Of a stretch of DNA of 64,000 nt, positions 42,637-52,405 are shown in pieces. Under the pieces are notes generated by a model that was not told the DNA's origin, did no database searches, and saw only the letters and a list, made by a program, of their open reading frames with translations. Within the stretch, counting starts at the first letter, position 1. Each line of letters opens with the position of its first letter. This stretch comes from Petrotoga mobilis SJ95 (lineage in GTDB: Bacteria; Thermotogota; Thermotogae; Petrotogales; Petrotogaceae): positions 1,836,501 to 1,900,500 of the forward strand of contig NC_010003.1 in the NCBI RefSeq assembly GCF_000018605.1. The letters run 5' to 3'. The position numbers and the translations under genes are program-made.

Positions 42637-43295
42637 AAGATTTTATTAGAGATTTTGCAGTCTGCCCAATATGTCAAAAAGAATTTTCTTTTGATAAAGT
42701 GGCCTCTACATCTATAAAGGTAAGTTCTTATGATCTCGATTTAAAACCTGAATATAGAGATGTTAATGTATCTCTGTATTCTTTGATTACCTGTCCCAAT
42801 TGTAACTTTACTTTTCAAGAAAAAGATAAAGATTATATATATGAGTACTTAAATTCTCAAAATATTGAACAGGTTAAGTTGTTTTTGAGTAAGATAAATA
42901 AATTATCTCTTCCTGAAGTAGATAATTCTTCTTCAAAGTCTCACGAGTTTTATGCAACTCAACTTATGATAGCAGCCAATATTTACGCAATTTTGGGACT
43001 ACCCAGTGAAGTAGTAAAAATTTTAATAAAATTCGCTTGGTATTATCGTGAACAAAATGAAGAAGAAAAGGAGTTAGGAATACTTTACTATTGTGGAAAG
43101 ATAATTGAAAAGAACTATGAAACATTTTCAGAAGAAGATTATATATTTTCTTTGTTCTATCTGGGATATATAAACTATAGATTAAATAATAGAAAAGAAG
43201 CGGCGAATTTGTTTGATTATTTGGTGAAAAATTATAATAATCCTACAAATCCGTATTTAAAAGCTGCGAAATTTCTAAGGGGTGAATTAAAGTGA
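42633..43295 (+). CDS. DUF2225 family protein with zinc-binding cysteines
   Basis: A 220-aa protein. The N-terminal third has two CxxC pairs (CPICQKEFSF and CPNCNFTF) separated by about 40 residues, as in DUF2225. The C-terminal part is helical with TPR-like repeats (AWYYREQNEEEKELGILYYCGK; FYLGYINYRLNNRKEAANLFDYLV). Function unknown. It sits between ftsY and a lipoprotein gene, with 4-bp overlaps on both sides. Confidence 0.75.
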   Translation: MKDFIRDFAVCPICQKEFSFDKVASTSIKVSSYDLDLKPEYRDVNVSLYSLITCPNCNFTFQEKDKDYIYEYLNSQNIEQVKLFLSKINKLSLPEVDNSSSKSHEFYATQLMIAANIYAILGLPSEVVKILIKFAWYYREQNEEEKELGILYYCGKIIEKNYETFSEEDYIFSLFYLGYINYRLNNRKEAANLFDYLVKNYNNPTNPYLKAAKFLRGELK

Positions 43296-45085
43296 GGAAA
43301 TTTTTTGGGATTTTTCTAATAGGTTTGGTATTTTTTCTATCGGGATGTACGGTTTTTCAACCTGCCTCTCAAGAAATTACTTTGCCAAGCGAAGACTTAG
43401 TGGCAATTCAAAATCAGTTGGATACTTTAAACGAGCGTTTAACTCAAATGGAAGAAAAATTTAATACTTTATCTGACGAAATTTATCAAATTTCAAAGAA
43501 TAACAGTTATGCTTTTGATATGACAAAAAGCTTAAAAGATCAGTACACCAATATCGATAGCAGAGTGGTAACCTTGGAAAATTATCTATACGAAGGGCGA
43601 AGCTCTGAATCTATTGATAAACTTTTAGATTTGGATCAAAGAGTTCAAAGCTTAGAGAATCAAATTAACAATCTCTCTCTACAAAAGGTAAATAATTTTA
43701 CAAACACTGATTTGGATCAAAGAGTATCTCAATTGGAAATTCAGATTTCAGAATTACAAAATGTTGTGAATAATATTCCTAAGAATGACCAAACAATCCT
43801 CTTAGATACGGTGAGTTCACTAACGGAAAAGGTTAATAATTTGGAGAAAAGTTTTCAAAACTCTGAATTTTACTTTTTGGAAAATGGAAATATAAAAGAA
43901 CTTGTGCAACAAGAGGTAGATAAACTCAATTTAGAAAAATATGTTGAAAATATAGTTGATTATAAAACTGAAGAGACCGTTTCAAAATTTTATTATCAAA
44001 ATCAGAGCGAAGATATACTGAATATTAAATCTTTAGAAAATACAGTTGCTTCTTTAGATAAGGAAGTTGAAAATTTAAAATATGACCTTCAGAAGGTTAT
44101 TACTCAACCATCAAATTCATTAAACGAAAAATATCTGGGTCAAATACAAAATATTGAATTGAAGATAGATGAACTTTATAGATCTGTGGGGGATGCAGAA
44201 GTAAGTTATTTGTTTGAGAATTCAAACGAAGTAAGGTATCAAGTGAAATCAGGGGATACTCTAATTAGTATTTCAAACGCATTTAAATTAGGAAATAATG
44301 GTGTTCAAATTATCCTGCAAGCCAACAATTTACAATCCACAAATATTAAAGTAGGACAAGAATTAATCATACCAGTGAACAATATTGAAGAGTATATTAG
44401 ATGGCCATTTTCTAAAACATCACTCTCCGAGTATGAAAAAATTGTTGTACGTTTTGGAGAAAGGAATGCTGCAGGAATTTCTAGTGGGATAGGAGTTTTG
44501 GTTCAAACCGAACAAGTTTATCCAGTTCTACCTGGTAGGGTAATTGAGACCGGAAAGTTAGCAAATAACAATTGGTATATAAAAATCGATCACGGAAATG
44601 CTATTATAAGCGTCATAGGGAATATAAAAACACCATATGTTGATGAAGGTAAATGGGTTGATTCTAATACTTCGTTAGGAATTGCTAACGCAGGGAGTAT
44701 TGTAACAGTTGAATTGTGGAAGAATGGTGAACCTAGAGACCCATTGAAACTTTTCTACGACATGATTGGAGAATTCCAGGCAACGTACTACACAGAATGG
44801 GATGACAAACTTGTCTATTCTCCAACTTTTAGGCTAACAAAGTCTGGAGAAAAACCAACATCGTATAAAACAATTGCAGCAGATCCTGATGTCTTGCCTT
44901 TAGGAACCATAGTTTATATACCTGAATTATCGGATCTTCCCAATAACGGTTATTTTGAGGTTCAAGATACGGGAGCTAAGGTATTGGGTAATAAAATTGA
45001 TATATATGTAAACGATGTGAGATTAGCTAATAATAGTTTACAGAATCTAACTATATATGTAGTTGGTAGAAAATCAAATGTATAA
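43292..45085 (+). CDS. Lipoprotein with coiled coil, LysM, degenerate M23 and 3D domains
   Basis: A 597-aa protein. Lipobox LSGC (Cys19) after a short signal peptide. About residues 30-300 are coiled coil. A LysM peptidoglycan-binding module follows (VRYQVKSGDTLISISNAF...VGQELIIPV, about 310-365). Next is a peptidase M23-like fold in which the catalytic HxxxD and HxH histidines are absent (IDHGNAIISVIGNI, VTVELWKNG). The C-terminus is a 3D/double-psi barrel domain (ADPDVLPLGTIVYIP, VQDTGAKVLGNKIDIYV). Probably an outer-envelope scaffold or wall-remodelling factor. GTG start in a GTGA overlap. Confidence 0.85.
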   Translation: MRKFFGIFLIGLVFFLSGCTVFQPASQEITLPSEDLVAIQNQLDTLNERLTQMEEKFNTLSDEIYQISKNNSYAFDMTKSLKDQYTNIDSRVVTLENYLYEGRSSESIDKLLDLDQRVQSLENQINNLSLQKVNNFTNTDLDQRVSQLEIQISELQNVVNNIPKNDQTILLDTVSSLTEKVNNLEKSFQNSEFYFLENGNIKELVQQEVDKLNLEKYVENIVDYKTEETVSKFYYQNQSEDILNIKSLENTVASLDKEVENLKYDLQKVITQPSNSLNEKYLGQIQNIELKIDELYRSVGDAEVSYLFENSNEVRYQVKSGDTLISISNAFKLGNNGVQIILQANNLQSTNIKVGQELIIPVNNIEEYIRWPFSKTSLSEYEKIVVRFGERNAAGISSGIGVLVQTEQVYPVLPGRVIETGKLANNNWYIKIDHGNAIISVIGNIKTPYVDEGKWVDSNTSLGIANAGSIVTVELWKNGEPRDPLKLFYDMIGEFQATYYTEWDDKLVYSPTFRLTKSGEKPTSYKTIAADPDVLPLGTIVYIPELSDLPNNGYFEVQDTGAKVLGNKIDIYVNDVRLANNSLQNLTIYVVGRKSNV

Positions 45086-45174
45086 GAATTATAAAGTTAG
45101 TAAATCTATTAGAAGCTTATCTAAAGGGTGTTAATTAATTGAGGAAACGTTTATCTTAAAAGGAGGAATTAAAT

Positions 45175-45645
45175 ATGTCTCTTACTGTTAAAAGCAGTTA
45201 TGCTTTAAGAGCTTTGTTTGAATTAGCTGTATTAGCCGAAGATGAAGGAAAAGAGAAAGTACCTATCAGCGAATTATCAGAAAGGCAAAACATACCAAAA
45301 GATTTTCTTGAAAAGATATTTATAGAATTACGTGATGCGGGAATAGTTAAATCTGTTAGAGGTAAATTTGGAGGATATGCTTTGGCAAAAAATCCAAAAG
45401 ATTTACGTTTGAGTGAAATTATTCAAGTCTTAGATAAACCACTTCAATCTTTTGATTGTATTGTTGGCGAATGTTCGTTGGAAATAGAGTGTGCCGTTGA
45501 ATTTGTATGGAAAAGGGTTAATAATTCTATTATGTTAGAGCTGAGTAAAATGACTTTGCAAGATATAATCGATTACGGAAGAAAAATTGCCAAGATCAAG
45601 ATCGCTGAAAATGAAGGAGGTAGATTAAAAAAATTAAATGTCTAA
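45175..45645 (+). CDS. Rrf2-family transcriptional regulator (IscR-like)
   Basis: A 156-aa regulator. Winged HTH: SLTVKSSYALRALFELA, PISELSERQNIPKDFLEKIF, VRGKFGGYALAK. Three cysteines in FDCIVGECSLEIECAVEF (C-x4-C-x5-C) match the Fe-S ligand region of IscR-type members. AAAAGGAGGAATTAAAT precedes the ATG. It overlaps mnmA by 8 bp. Rrf2 genes usually adjoin iscS, which supplies sulfur to MnmA; here iscS is not next to it. Confidence 0.88.
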   Translation: MSLTVKSSYALRALFELAVLAEDEGKEKVPISELSERQNIPKDFLEKIFIELRDAGIVKSVRGKFGGYALAKNPKDLRLSEIIQVLDKPLQSFDCIVGECSLEIECAVEFVWKRVNNSIMLELSKMTLQDIIDYGRKIAKIKIAENEGGRLKKLNV

Positions 45646-46741
45646 TAAAAAAGTATTAATGCTTATGAGTGGTGGGGTAGATAGCTCTGTCGCTGCCTAT
45701 CTTTTGAAAGAACAAAATTATCACGTTATAGGGCTTCATTTCAAAACTGTAAGCGATGTTGTTTTCTCATTGATCCCAGAAAAAAAGAAGGTTTGTTGTA
45801 GCCCTTCAGATACACAAGATGCACTAAAAATTGCTGATAAGTTAGATCTTGATGATTTTCAGATTGTTGATATAAAAAAGGAATTTAAAGAAAAAATAAT
45901 CGATTATTTCATAAAAACATATAAAGAAGGTAAAACGCCAAACCCTTGCATGTTATGCAACAGGTTTTTTAAATTTGGGAAGGCTTTAGAAATTGCACAT
46001 AGCTATGGCGCAGATTGGGTTTCCAGCGGTCATTATTTAATAAAAGAGTATTCTAACAAGTATTCTACCTATATTATTAAAAAAGGTGTTGATCAATACA
46101 AAGATCAATCATATTTTTTATCTTATATAGACAAAAATACTCTTCCCAAATTGCACTTTCCATTGGGAAATATGTATAAAGTTGAAATCAGGGATATAGC
46201 CAACAAAATAGGCTTAAGTGTGGCAAATAAACCTGACAGTCAAGAGTTGTGTTTTATTCCTGATAATGATTATAGAAGATTTCTAAAAGAAAATGGAGTT
46301 ACTACAGAAGAAGGAAAAGTTTACGATTTAGAAGGAAACGAAATAGGAACACACACAGGATACATGAATTACACTATTGGTCAGCGTTCTGGAATAAGCT
46401 ACTATAAAAACGCAAATGTAAAACTGCATGTTTATAAAATATTTCCTCAAAAGAATGTTCTCATAGTTGCTCCTACTGAAGAAATGTATTCTAAAGAACT
46501 AATTGTACAAAATGTCAACTTTTTTGTAGATTTCAAAGAAATAGAAGGCTTTTGTAGAGTTCGCAAAAAAAGTGAGGAAAAGCCCGCAGTTGTTAAAAAA
46601 ATTGCAGATCATACTTTAAAAGTAAGTTTTAAAGAGCCTATATTTGCCGTTACTCCTGGACAATTTGCAACAATTTATGATGAAAGCGGTGTTGTTTTGG
46701 CTTCCGGTGTAATCAATATTAAAGAAATGGGGGAAGTTTGA
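45638..46741 (+). CDS. mnmA: tRNA-specific 2-thiouridylase MnmA
   Basis: A 367-aa PP-loop enzyme that thiolates U34 of Lys/Glu/Gln tRNAs. PP-loop VLMLMSGGVDSSVAAYLL; NPCMLCNRFFKFG holds the catalytic Cys; second Cys in DSQELCFIPD; GQRSGISYY and the C-terminal barrel GQFATIYDESGVVLASG complete the fold. ATG follows GGAGGTAG inside the end of the Rrf2 gene. Confidence 0.95.
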   Translation: MSNKKVLMLMSGGVDSSVAAYLLKEQNYHVIGLHFKTVSDVVFSLIPEKKKVCCSPSDTQDALKIADKLDLDDFQIVDIKKEFKEKIIDYFIKTYKEGKTPNPCMLCNRFFKFGKALEIAHSYGADWVSSGHYLIKEYSNKYSTYIIKKGVDQYKDQSYFLSYIDKNTLPKLHFPLGNMYKVEIRDIANKIGLSVANKPDSQELCFIPDNDYRRFLKENGVTTEEGKVYDLEGNEIGTHTGYMNYTIGQRSGISYYKNANVKLHVYKIFPQKNVLIVAPTEEMYSKELIVQNVNFFVDFKEIEGFCRVRKKSEEKPAVVKKIADHTLKVSFKEPIFAVTPGQFATIYDESGVVLASGVINIKEMGEV

Positions 46742-46743
46742 TA

Positions 46744-47232
46744 ATGGGAATTAGGGACGCAGCTTATCCAGGAAGTTTCGATCCAATAACCTTTGGACAC
46801 GTTAATATAGTGAAAAGATCGATTGAAAGATTTGACAATCTGTATGTTGTTGTTGTGAATAATCCGAACAAAAAGTATTTGTTTTCTCTCCAAGAAAGGA
46901 TTGAAATGGTAAAAAAAGATTTAGAGGATATACCAAATGTTATTGTTGAATCTTTTGACGGTCTGTTGGTAAATTACCTAAAAGAGAAAAAAATTTATAA
47001 TTTAATAAGAGGCTTAAGAGCGGTCAGTGATTACGAGTATGAACTTCAAATGGCAAACGCGAATCATATGCTTTTTCCTCAGTTAGAAATTTTTTTTCTC
47101 ATGGCTGATACTGATTTCTCTTATATTTCTTCATCTATGATAAAAGAAATTGCATCTTACAACGGAGATGTTAGTAAGTGGGTTTCTAAGTTCGTCGAAT
47201 TGAAGTTAAAAGAAAAACTATTAAAAAAATAG
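46744..47232 (+). CDS. coaD: Phosphopantetheine adenylyltransferase
   Basis: A 162-aa enzyme for the penultimate step of coenzyme A synthesis. AAYPGSFDPITFGHVNIVKR carries the HxGH-type motif (here T-x-G-H), and LIRGLRAVSDYEYELQMANAN and YISSSMIKEIASY are typical. ATG 46744 is preferred over TTG 46738 since GGGGGAAG ends 7 nt upstream. The gene begins 2 bp after the mnmA stop. Confidence 0.94.
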   Translation: MGIRDAAYPGSFDPITFGHVNIVKRSIERFDNLYVVVVNNPNKKYLFSLQERIEMVKKDLEDIPNVIVESFDGLLVNYLKEKKIYNLIRGLRAVSDYEYELQMANANHMLFPQLEIFFLMADTDFSYISSSMIKEIASYNGDVSKWVSKFVELKLKEKLLKK

Positions 47233-47274
47233 TAATAAAACAATAATTTTCTTATTTTAATATTCAATTAATTG

Positions 47275-47283
47275 TGTTAAAAT
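47275..47283 (+). promoter_or_regulatory. Extended -10 promoter candidate for tsf
   Basis: TGTTAAAAT (TG 47275, TAAAAT 47278-47283) in the 132-bp gap before tsf. No good -35; background is AT-rich. Confidence 0.4.
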
Positions 47284-47364
47284 AAATTAGTTTTAGCCAA
47301 CGGTTGAGATTTCAAATACTCAAATTTATTAAACATTAATAATAAGCATTAGGAGGTATTATAA

Positions 47365-47958
47365 GTGGACGTATCAATTGAAAAGATAAAGAATCTTAGA
47401 GCTTCAACAGGGGCAGGAATGTTAGATTGTAAAAATGCTTTGGAAGAGGCTGATGGAGATATAGATAAAGCCGTAGAAATCCTGAGAAAGAAAGGTGCCA
47501 TAAAAGCTGCTAAAAAAGCCGGAAGAGTCACCAACGAAGGTATCGTGTATTCTTATATTCATCATAATGAAAAGATAGGTGTTCTTCTATTATTAGGATG
47601 TGAAACTGATTTTGTGGCAAGGACTGAGGATTTCCACGATTTAGCTAAAAAGATTTCTTTACAAATTGCTTCGATGAATCCAAAATGGATTTCAAGGGAA
47701 GATGTACCTCAAGAAATTATCGATAAAGAAAAAGAAATTTACCTTGAAGAGTTAAAAAATTCCAACAAGCCTGAGAATATTAAAGAACAAATTGTAGAAA
47801 ACAAATTAGGAAAATTCTACAGTGAAAATTGTCTTCTTGAACAAGAATATGTTTTTGGAGAAGGGGAAAGTATCAAAGACATTATTGATTCGATGATTGC
47901 TAAGGTAGGAGAAAATATAACAGTGGATAAATTTGCAAGATTTGCAATTGGTGAATGA
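47365..47958 (+). CDS. tsf: Elongation factor Ts
   Basis: A 197-aa nucleotide-exchange factor for EF-Tu, of the short form found in Thermotogota and Thermus. N-terminal UBA module IKNLRASTGAGMLDCKNALEEADGDIDKA-type sequence, then the core with LLGCETDFVARTEDF. GTG start after TTAGGAGGTATT. Usually the gene follows rpsB; here coaD precedes it and pyrH follows after a terminator, without frr. Confidence 0.95.
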   Translation: MDVSIEKIKNLRASTGAGMLDCKNALEEADGDIDKAVEILRKKGAIKAAKKAGRVTNEGIVYSYIHHNEKIGVLLLLGCETDFVARTEDFHDLAKKISLQIASMNPKWISREDVPQEIIDKEKEIYLEELKNSNKPENIKEQIVENKLGKFYSENCLLEQEYVFGEGESIKDIIDSMIAKVGENITVDKFARFAIGE

Positions 47959-47959
47959 T

Positions 47960-47990
47960 AAAAAGGTGGAGTCTTCCGCCTTTTTGCTTT
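47960..47990 (+). terminator. Terminator after tsf
   Basis: Stem AAAAAGGTGGA (47960-47970) with TCCGCCTTTTT (47975-47985), one G-T pair, loop GTCT, then GCTTTATT. It begins 2 bp after the tsf stop. Confidence 0.8.
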
Positions 47991-48056
47991 ATTTATGGAG
48001 TATAAAATTTTTCTTTCAACTATAAGGCTGCATGCTCTTATTTAAAAGGAGGCCCT

Positions 48057-48755
48057 ATGTACAAAAGAGTACTATTAAAATTAAGTGGGGAAGCTTTGAG
48101 TGGTGAAAGTGAAAAAGGATTTTCTGAACAAATGTTAACATATCTGGTGAACGAGATCAAGAAAATCCACAGTTTAAATATAAAATTGGGTATAGTTACA
48201 GGAGCTGGCAATATTTTTAGGGGGAAAGAGCTGAAAGATTTCCAAATTCAAATGGCAGATCAATTAGGGATGTTGGGCACCGTCATTAATTCACTCTATC
48301 TTAAAAATCTCTTCGAAAAGAATGGTTTGAAAAGTATTATAGTTTCTCCAATTGTTAATTTACCCTCTGTATTGCCACTTAAATACGATTTTATTGAACA
48401 ATATTTTGAAGCTGGTTATATTGTCTTATTTGGTGGAGGAACATCAAACCCTTTGTTCACTACTGATACCGCTGCCGCATTGAGGGCGATAGAAATGAAT
48501 GCAGATATACTTGTAAAAGCTACCAAGGTTGATGGGATATACGATAAAGATCCAAAATTATTCGAAGATGCCAAAAAATACAATAATATAACGTATGAAC
48601 AAGCGATTAAAGAGCAAATAAAAGTTATGGATACAGAGGCTTTTTCAATATGTGAAAAAAATAATCTTTCAATATTGATTATCAATTTTTTCAAAGAAGG
48701 AAGCTTGCTTAAAGCTGTTGAAGGAGAGAATATAGGTACAAAAGTCGATCACTAA
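48057..48755 (+). CDS. pyrH: UMP kinase
   Basis: A 232-aa amino-acid-kinase-fold enzyme that phosphorylates UMP. KRVLLKLSGEALSG at the start, VTGAGNIFRGKEL, ADQLGMLGTVINSLYL, FGGGTSNPLFTTDTAAALRAIEM, and DGIYDKDPKL are the standard motifs. ATG follows AAAAGGAGGCCCT. It is separated from tsf by a terminator; no clear promoter was found in the 98-bp gap. Confidence 0.95.
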   Translation: MYKRVLLKLSGEALSGESEKGFSEQMLTYLVNEIKKIHSLNIKLGIVTGAGNIFRGKELKDFQIQMADQLGMLGTVINSLYLKNLFEKNGLKSIIVSPIVNLPSVLPLKYDFIEQYFEAGYIVLFGGGTSNPLFTTDTAAALRAIEMNADILVKATKVDGIYDKDPKLFEDAKKYNNITYEQAIKEQIKVMDTEAFSICEKNNLSILIINFFKEGSLLKAVEGENIGTKVDH

Positions 48756-48833
48756 CAAATTCTTCTTCAAGCATGAGTTCTATTCGAGGTTTAACGAAAT
48801 ATTAAATAATAAATTTCTGGAGGTGTTTTTTAG

Positions 48834-50132
<1,299 letters not shown>

Positions 50133-50149
50133 TAAATATTCAATTAACT

Positions 50150-50187
50150 AAAAAAAACCGGTGATTTATTATTTCACCGGTTTTTTT
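50150..50187. terminator. Bidirectional terminator between eno and the convergent operon
   Basis: ACCGGTGA (50157-50164) pairs with TCACCGGT (50174-50181), flanked by seven or more A residues on the left and T residues on the right, so it works on both strands. It lies 17 bp after eno and about 43 bp beyond the stop of the minus-strand gene. Confidence 0.9.
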
Positions 50188-50229
50188 AATAGATATATTT
50201 GTTATAATACTTGAACGAAATTAATTTTA

Positions 50230-51300
50230 TCATACAAAATCAATCCTTTTCACTAAATAATCTTTTTCCTCCAATTTTTCTATGAGATACTGGGTTTTCA
50301 ATTTAAAATACGCAGAGTTATTCTCCAATTCAAAACTTATATAAATTTCCTTCTCAAAACTTTGTATATTTGCATCTATAACCCCAAAGTTATTAGTCAA
50401 AAGAATTAAATTCAACTTTTGGTTCATTGCCTCTTGCTGGTAATTTTTTGAATTGTTTTGATATTCTCTATCAATTGCTAAAAATATAGGCATCCCAAAG
50501 ATAGAAAAAAACATCAGTGGTGTTTTTATTTCTAAGCTAAGATTTTTAATAGTTAGGTAAGAATTTAATGTTTTATCCACTATGTTATGTTTTATAGAAG
50601 TTTTGGATTCATATTTATTAAGTAAACTATTCTTATCTTCTTCCTGCAAGGTTAATAATTCTTTCATTAATCTTATCTCATTCTTAGAGAAAAAATCTAA
50701 ATTATCCTTTTTAGAAATATAGGCTCTTATCATATCAACAATTTTGACCGCAGAGTGAGAAGGTGATAAAACGGAGTTTAAGTTATCTTTAAAAGATTTT
50801 AGAAGTGAATTTACTATTTTTTCGGTTAGTTTTTTAAAAGAAGTAAACTCGTGGGGTTCTAAATTATCAAATTTTAATTTTTTTAATTGTTCGTTTAAAG
50901 TTCGAGAAAACTCTGCGAGCCATACCGACGCTTTAATATTTTGGGTTTCAGTGAAGTTAGGAGATTTAAGGTTAACGGCATCAATATTTTTAAAGTTTGG
51001 AAATTTCAAACTTAATTTTATGCTGTCTTTTGATGCCTCCCCCAAATATTTCATCTTAATTGGAGCATCCATATTATGTGTTTTATCTTGAAAAGTTAAA
51101 TTTACCCTAACACCTGTTTGAAAATTTTGAGTGCTTTGATTTTCTAGAAGGAAAAGAAAATTTCTAACTCCAACTACAACTAAATTATTCTTAGAATAGA
51201 GAACTGTTCCTACGAATCTATTAATATTATTTTTTTTAGCGTAATCGTATAAAAAGGAATTATTTTGAGAAAGGATTAAACTCAACAAATTGTCATACAT
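50230..51300 (-). CDS. Hypothetical protein, possibly FliK-like
   Basis: A 356-aa protein with no signal peptide or membrane segment. The N-terminal part has a small beta domain (VGTVLYSKNNLVVVGVRNFLFLL...GVRVNLTF). The centre is helical. The last 80 residues (KLNLILLTNNFGVIDANIQSF, YISFELENNSAYFKLKTQYLIEKL) resemble the hook-length-control C-terminal fold of FliK-type proteins in layout. That is a weak pattern match; no flagellar gene adjoins it. Last gene of a three-gene minus operon, 9 bp after the HTH gene. Confidence 0.55.
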   Translation of the reverse strand: MYDNLLSLILSQNNSFLYDYAKKNNINRFVGTVLYSKNNLVVVGVRNFLFLLENQSTQNFQTGVRVNLTFQDKTHNMDAPIKMKYLGEASKDSIKLSLKFPNFKNIDAVNLKSPNFTETQNIKASVWLAEFSRTLNEQLKKLKFDNLEPHEFTSFKKLTEKIVNSLLKSFKDNLNSVLSPSHSAVKIVDMIRAYISKKDNLDFFSKNEIRLMKELLTLQEEDKNSLLNKYESKTSIKHNIVDKTLNSYLTIKNLSLEIKTPLMFFSIFGMPIFLAIDREYQNNSKNYQQEAMNQKLNLILLTNNFGVIDANIQSFEKEIYISFELENNSAYFKLKTQYLIEKLEEKDYLVKRIDFV

Positions 51301-51309
51301 TTTTATTAC

Positions 51310-51819
51310 CTACTCTTCAAGATCATCAAACAAACCCATTTCCAAAGATTTTTTAACAGATTTATACCGTTTGATTTTTGAAGTAACCAACTTCTCCGAA
51401 GTAAGCAATTTCTCTTTCATCATTATGTATCTAACTTTATTGGGGGCAGTGAAGTACCAGTTGTTAAAAGACGAAGAATATTCAGGCACGTTTATTTTGT
51501 ATTTTGTTCCGATTACCGCTCTTGACTCTATTTTTTCTATAGCTTTAATTTTTTTAAAATAAGTAATTGCATTTTGTGTTCTTCCAATGCTAATGTTCAA
51601 ATTTGAAGCTATTTCACGCACACTGGTATGGGTAACTGTATGATCGTATCCAAGTCCGTAGCTCATGTTGTACAAGTATAAATATACCTTTGCAAAAGAC
51701 GACGGGGTTAGTTGCAAAATATACATAAGTACCTTTTCTGGTATTTGAATAAAAGGTCTTACAGGTCGATATTCAAACAAATTTACGTTAGTATCTTTTT
51801 CCCCTCTCGTTCTAGGCAT
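51310..51819 (-). CDS. Helix-turn-helix DNA-binding protein of unknown role
   Basis: A 169-aa protein from ATG 51819 (PRTRGEKDTNVN); GGGAGGAAAAAAGCTA precedes it, and an earlier in-frame ATG is part of that site. The central region reads LTPSSFAKVYLYLYNMSYG then HTSVREIASNLNISIGRTQNAITYFKKI, a winged-HTH arrangement like the N-terminal domain of DnaD or phage replication proteins. The C-terminus is basic then acidic (GLFDDLEE). Start overlaps the upstream stop (TAATG). Possibly the regulator of its own operon. Confidence 0.65.
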   Translation of the reverse strand: MPRTRGEKDTNVNLFEYRPVRPFIQIPEKVLMYILQLTPSSFAKVYLYLYNMSYGLGYDHTVTHTSVREIASNLNISIGRTQNAITYFKKIKAIEKIESRAVIGTKYKINVPEYSSSFNNWYFTAPNKVRYIMMKEKLLTSEKLVTSKIKRYKSVKKSLEMGLFDDLEE

Positions 51820-52142
51820 TAGCTTTTTTCCTCCCATTCTTCTTTACCTATAATTTCCGCGTTTTCTAAGGTGTATTCTTTTAATTTATAATTCCTATCG
51901 AAAGTGGCAGAAAGGTGTATTCTGTTAAAACATTTTGAGCCAATATATTCTTTATTTATTTTGTACTCCCCTGTATCGTAATCCGTAATAAAATCGTAGC
52001 CTTTTCTAAGATAACTTCTAAATTTCTCTCCACATTTTGAACATTTGAAATATATAACTAATGCATTTTTTTCATCGTAAAAAACATTGTTATTAGAGGT
52101 TTTTGAATTATCTGACTTATTTCTTTTAAAAAAGTTAAACAT
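51819..52142 (-). CDS. Small protein with a CxxC zinc site, unknown function
   Basis: A 107-aa protein: basic, Asn/Ser-rich start (FNFFKRNKSDNSKTSNNN), then IYFKCSKCGEKFRSYLRKGYDF with one CxxC, a third Cys in GSKCFNRIHLSATFDRNYK, and an acidic tail. It resembles uncharacterised zinc-site proteins; I do not recognise a named family. First gene of the operon with AAAAGGAGGACAG upstream, and translationally coupled to the HTH gene. Confidence 0.65.
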   Translation of the reverse strand: MFNFFKRNKSDNSKTSNNNVFYDEKNALVIYFKCSKCGEKFRSYLRKGYDFITDYDTGEYKINKEYIGSKCFNRIHLSATFDRNYKLKEYTLENAEIIGKEEWEEKS

Positions 52143-52198
52143 TACGACTGTCCTCCTTTTCGAACAATTAAATTATTTTTAAAACTGTACAATTACTT

Positions 52199-52243
52199 CT
52201 CAATCTATATTGAGATTATATCATAATTTATACGTTAAGTTAA
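52199..52243 (-). promoter_or_regulatory. Promoter with adjoining palindrome for the zinc-site/HTH operon
   Basis: Minus strand: TTAACT (52243-52238), 17-bp spacer, TATAAT (52220-52215) with extended TGA. Directly next to the -10, at the expected start site, is CTCAAT-ctat-ATTGAG (52199-52214), a perfect 6-bp-arm palindrome placed like a repressor operator. Confidence 0.6.
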
Positions 52244-52323
52244 ATATATCAGATTATGGGGAATTATAAAAAAATAACAGGAAGTAAAAACGATTAAACC
52301 CATTAATCTATAAAAAACTTTAC

Positions 52324-52352
52324 TTGCGAATAAAGCAAAACTAAAGTATAAT
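52324..52352 (+). promoter_or_regulatory. Promoter for the purine permease gene
   Basis: TTGCGA (52324-52329), 17-bp spacer, TATAAT (52347-52352), 54 bp before the ATG at 52406. Confidence 0.6.
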
Positions 52353-52405
52353 TAAAGTTAATGTTTAAGTAAAAATCCTATTCATTTTCAAAGGGGTGAT
52401 TATTA

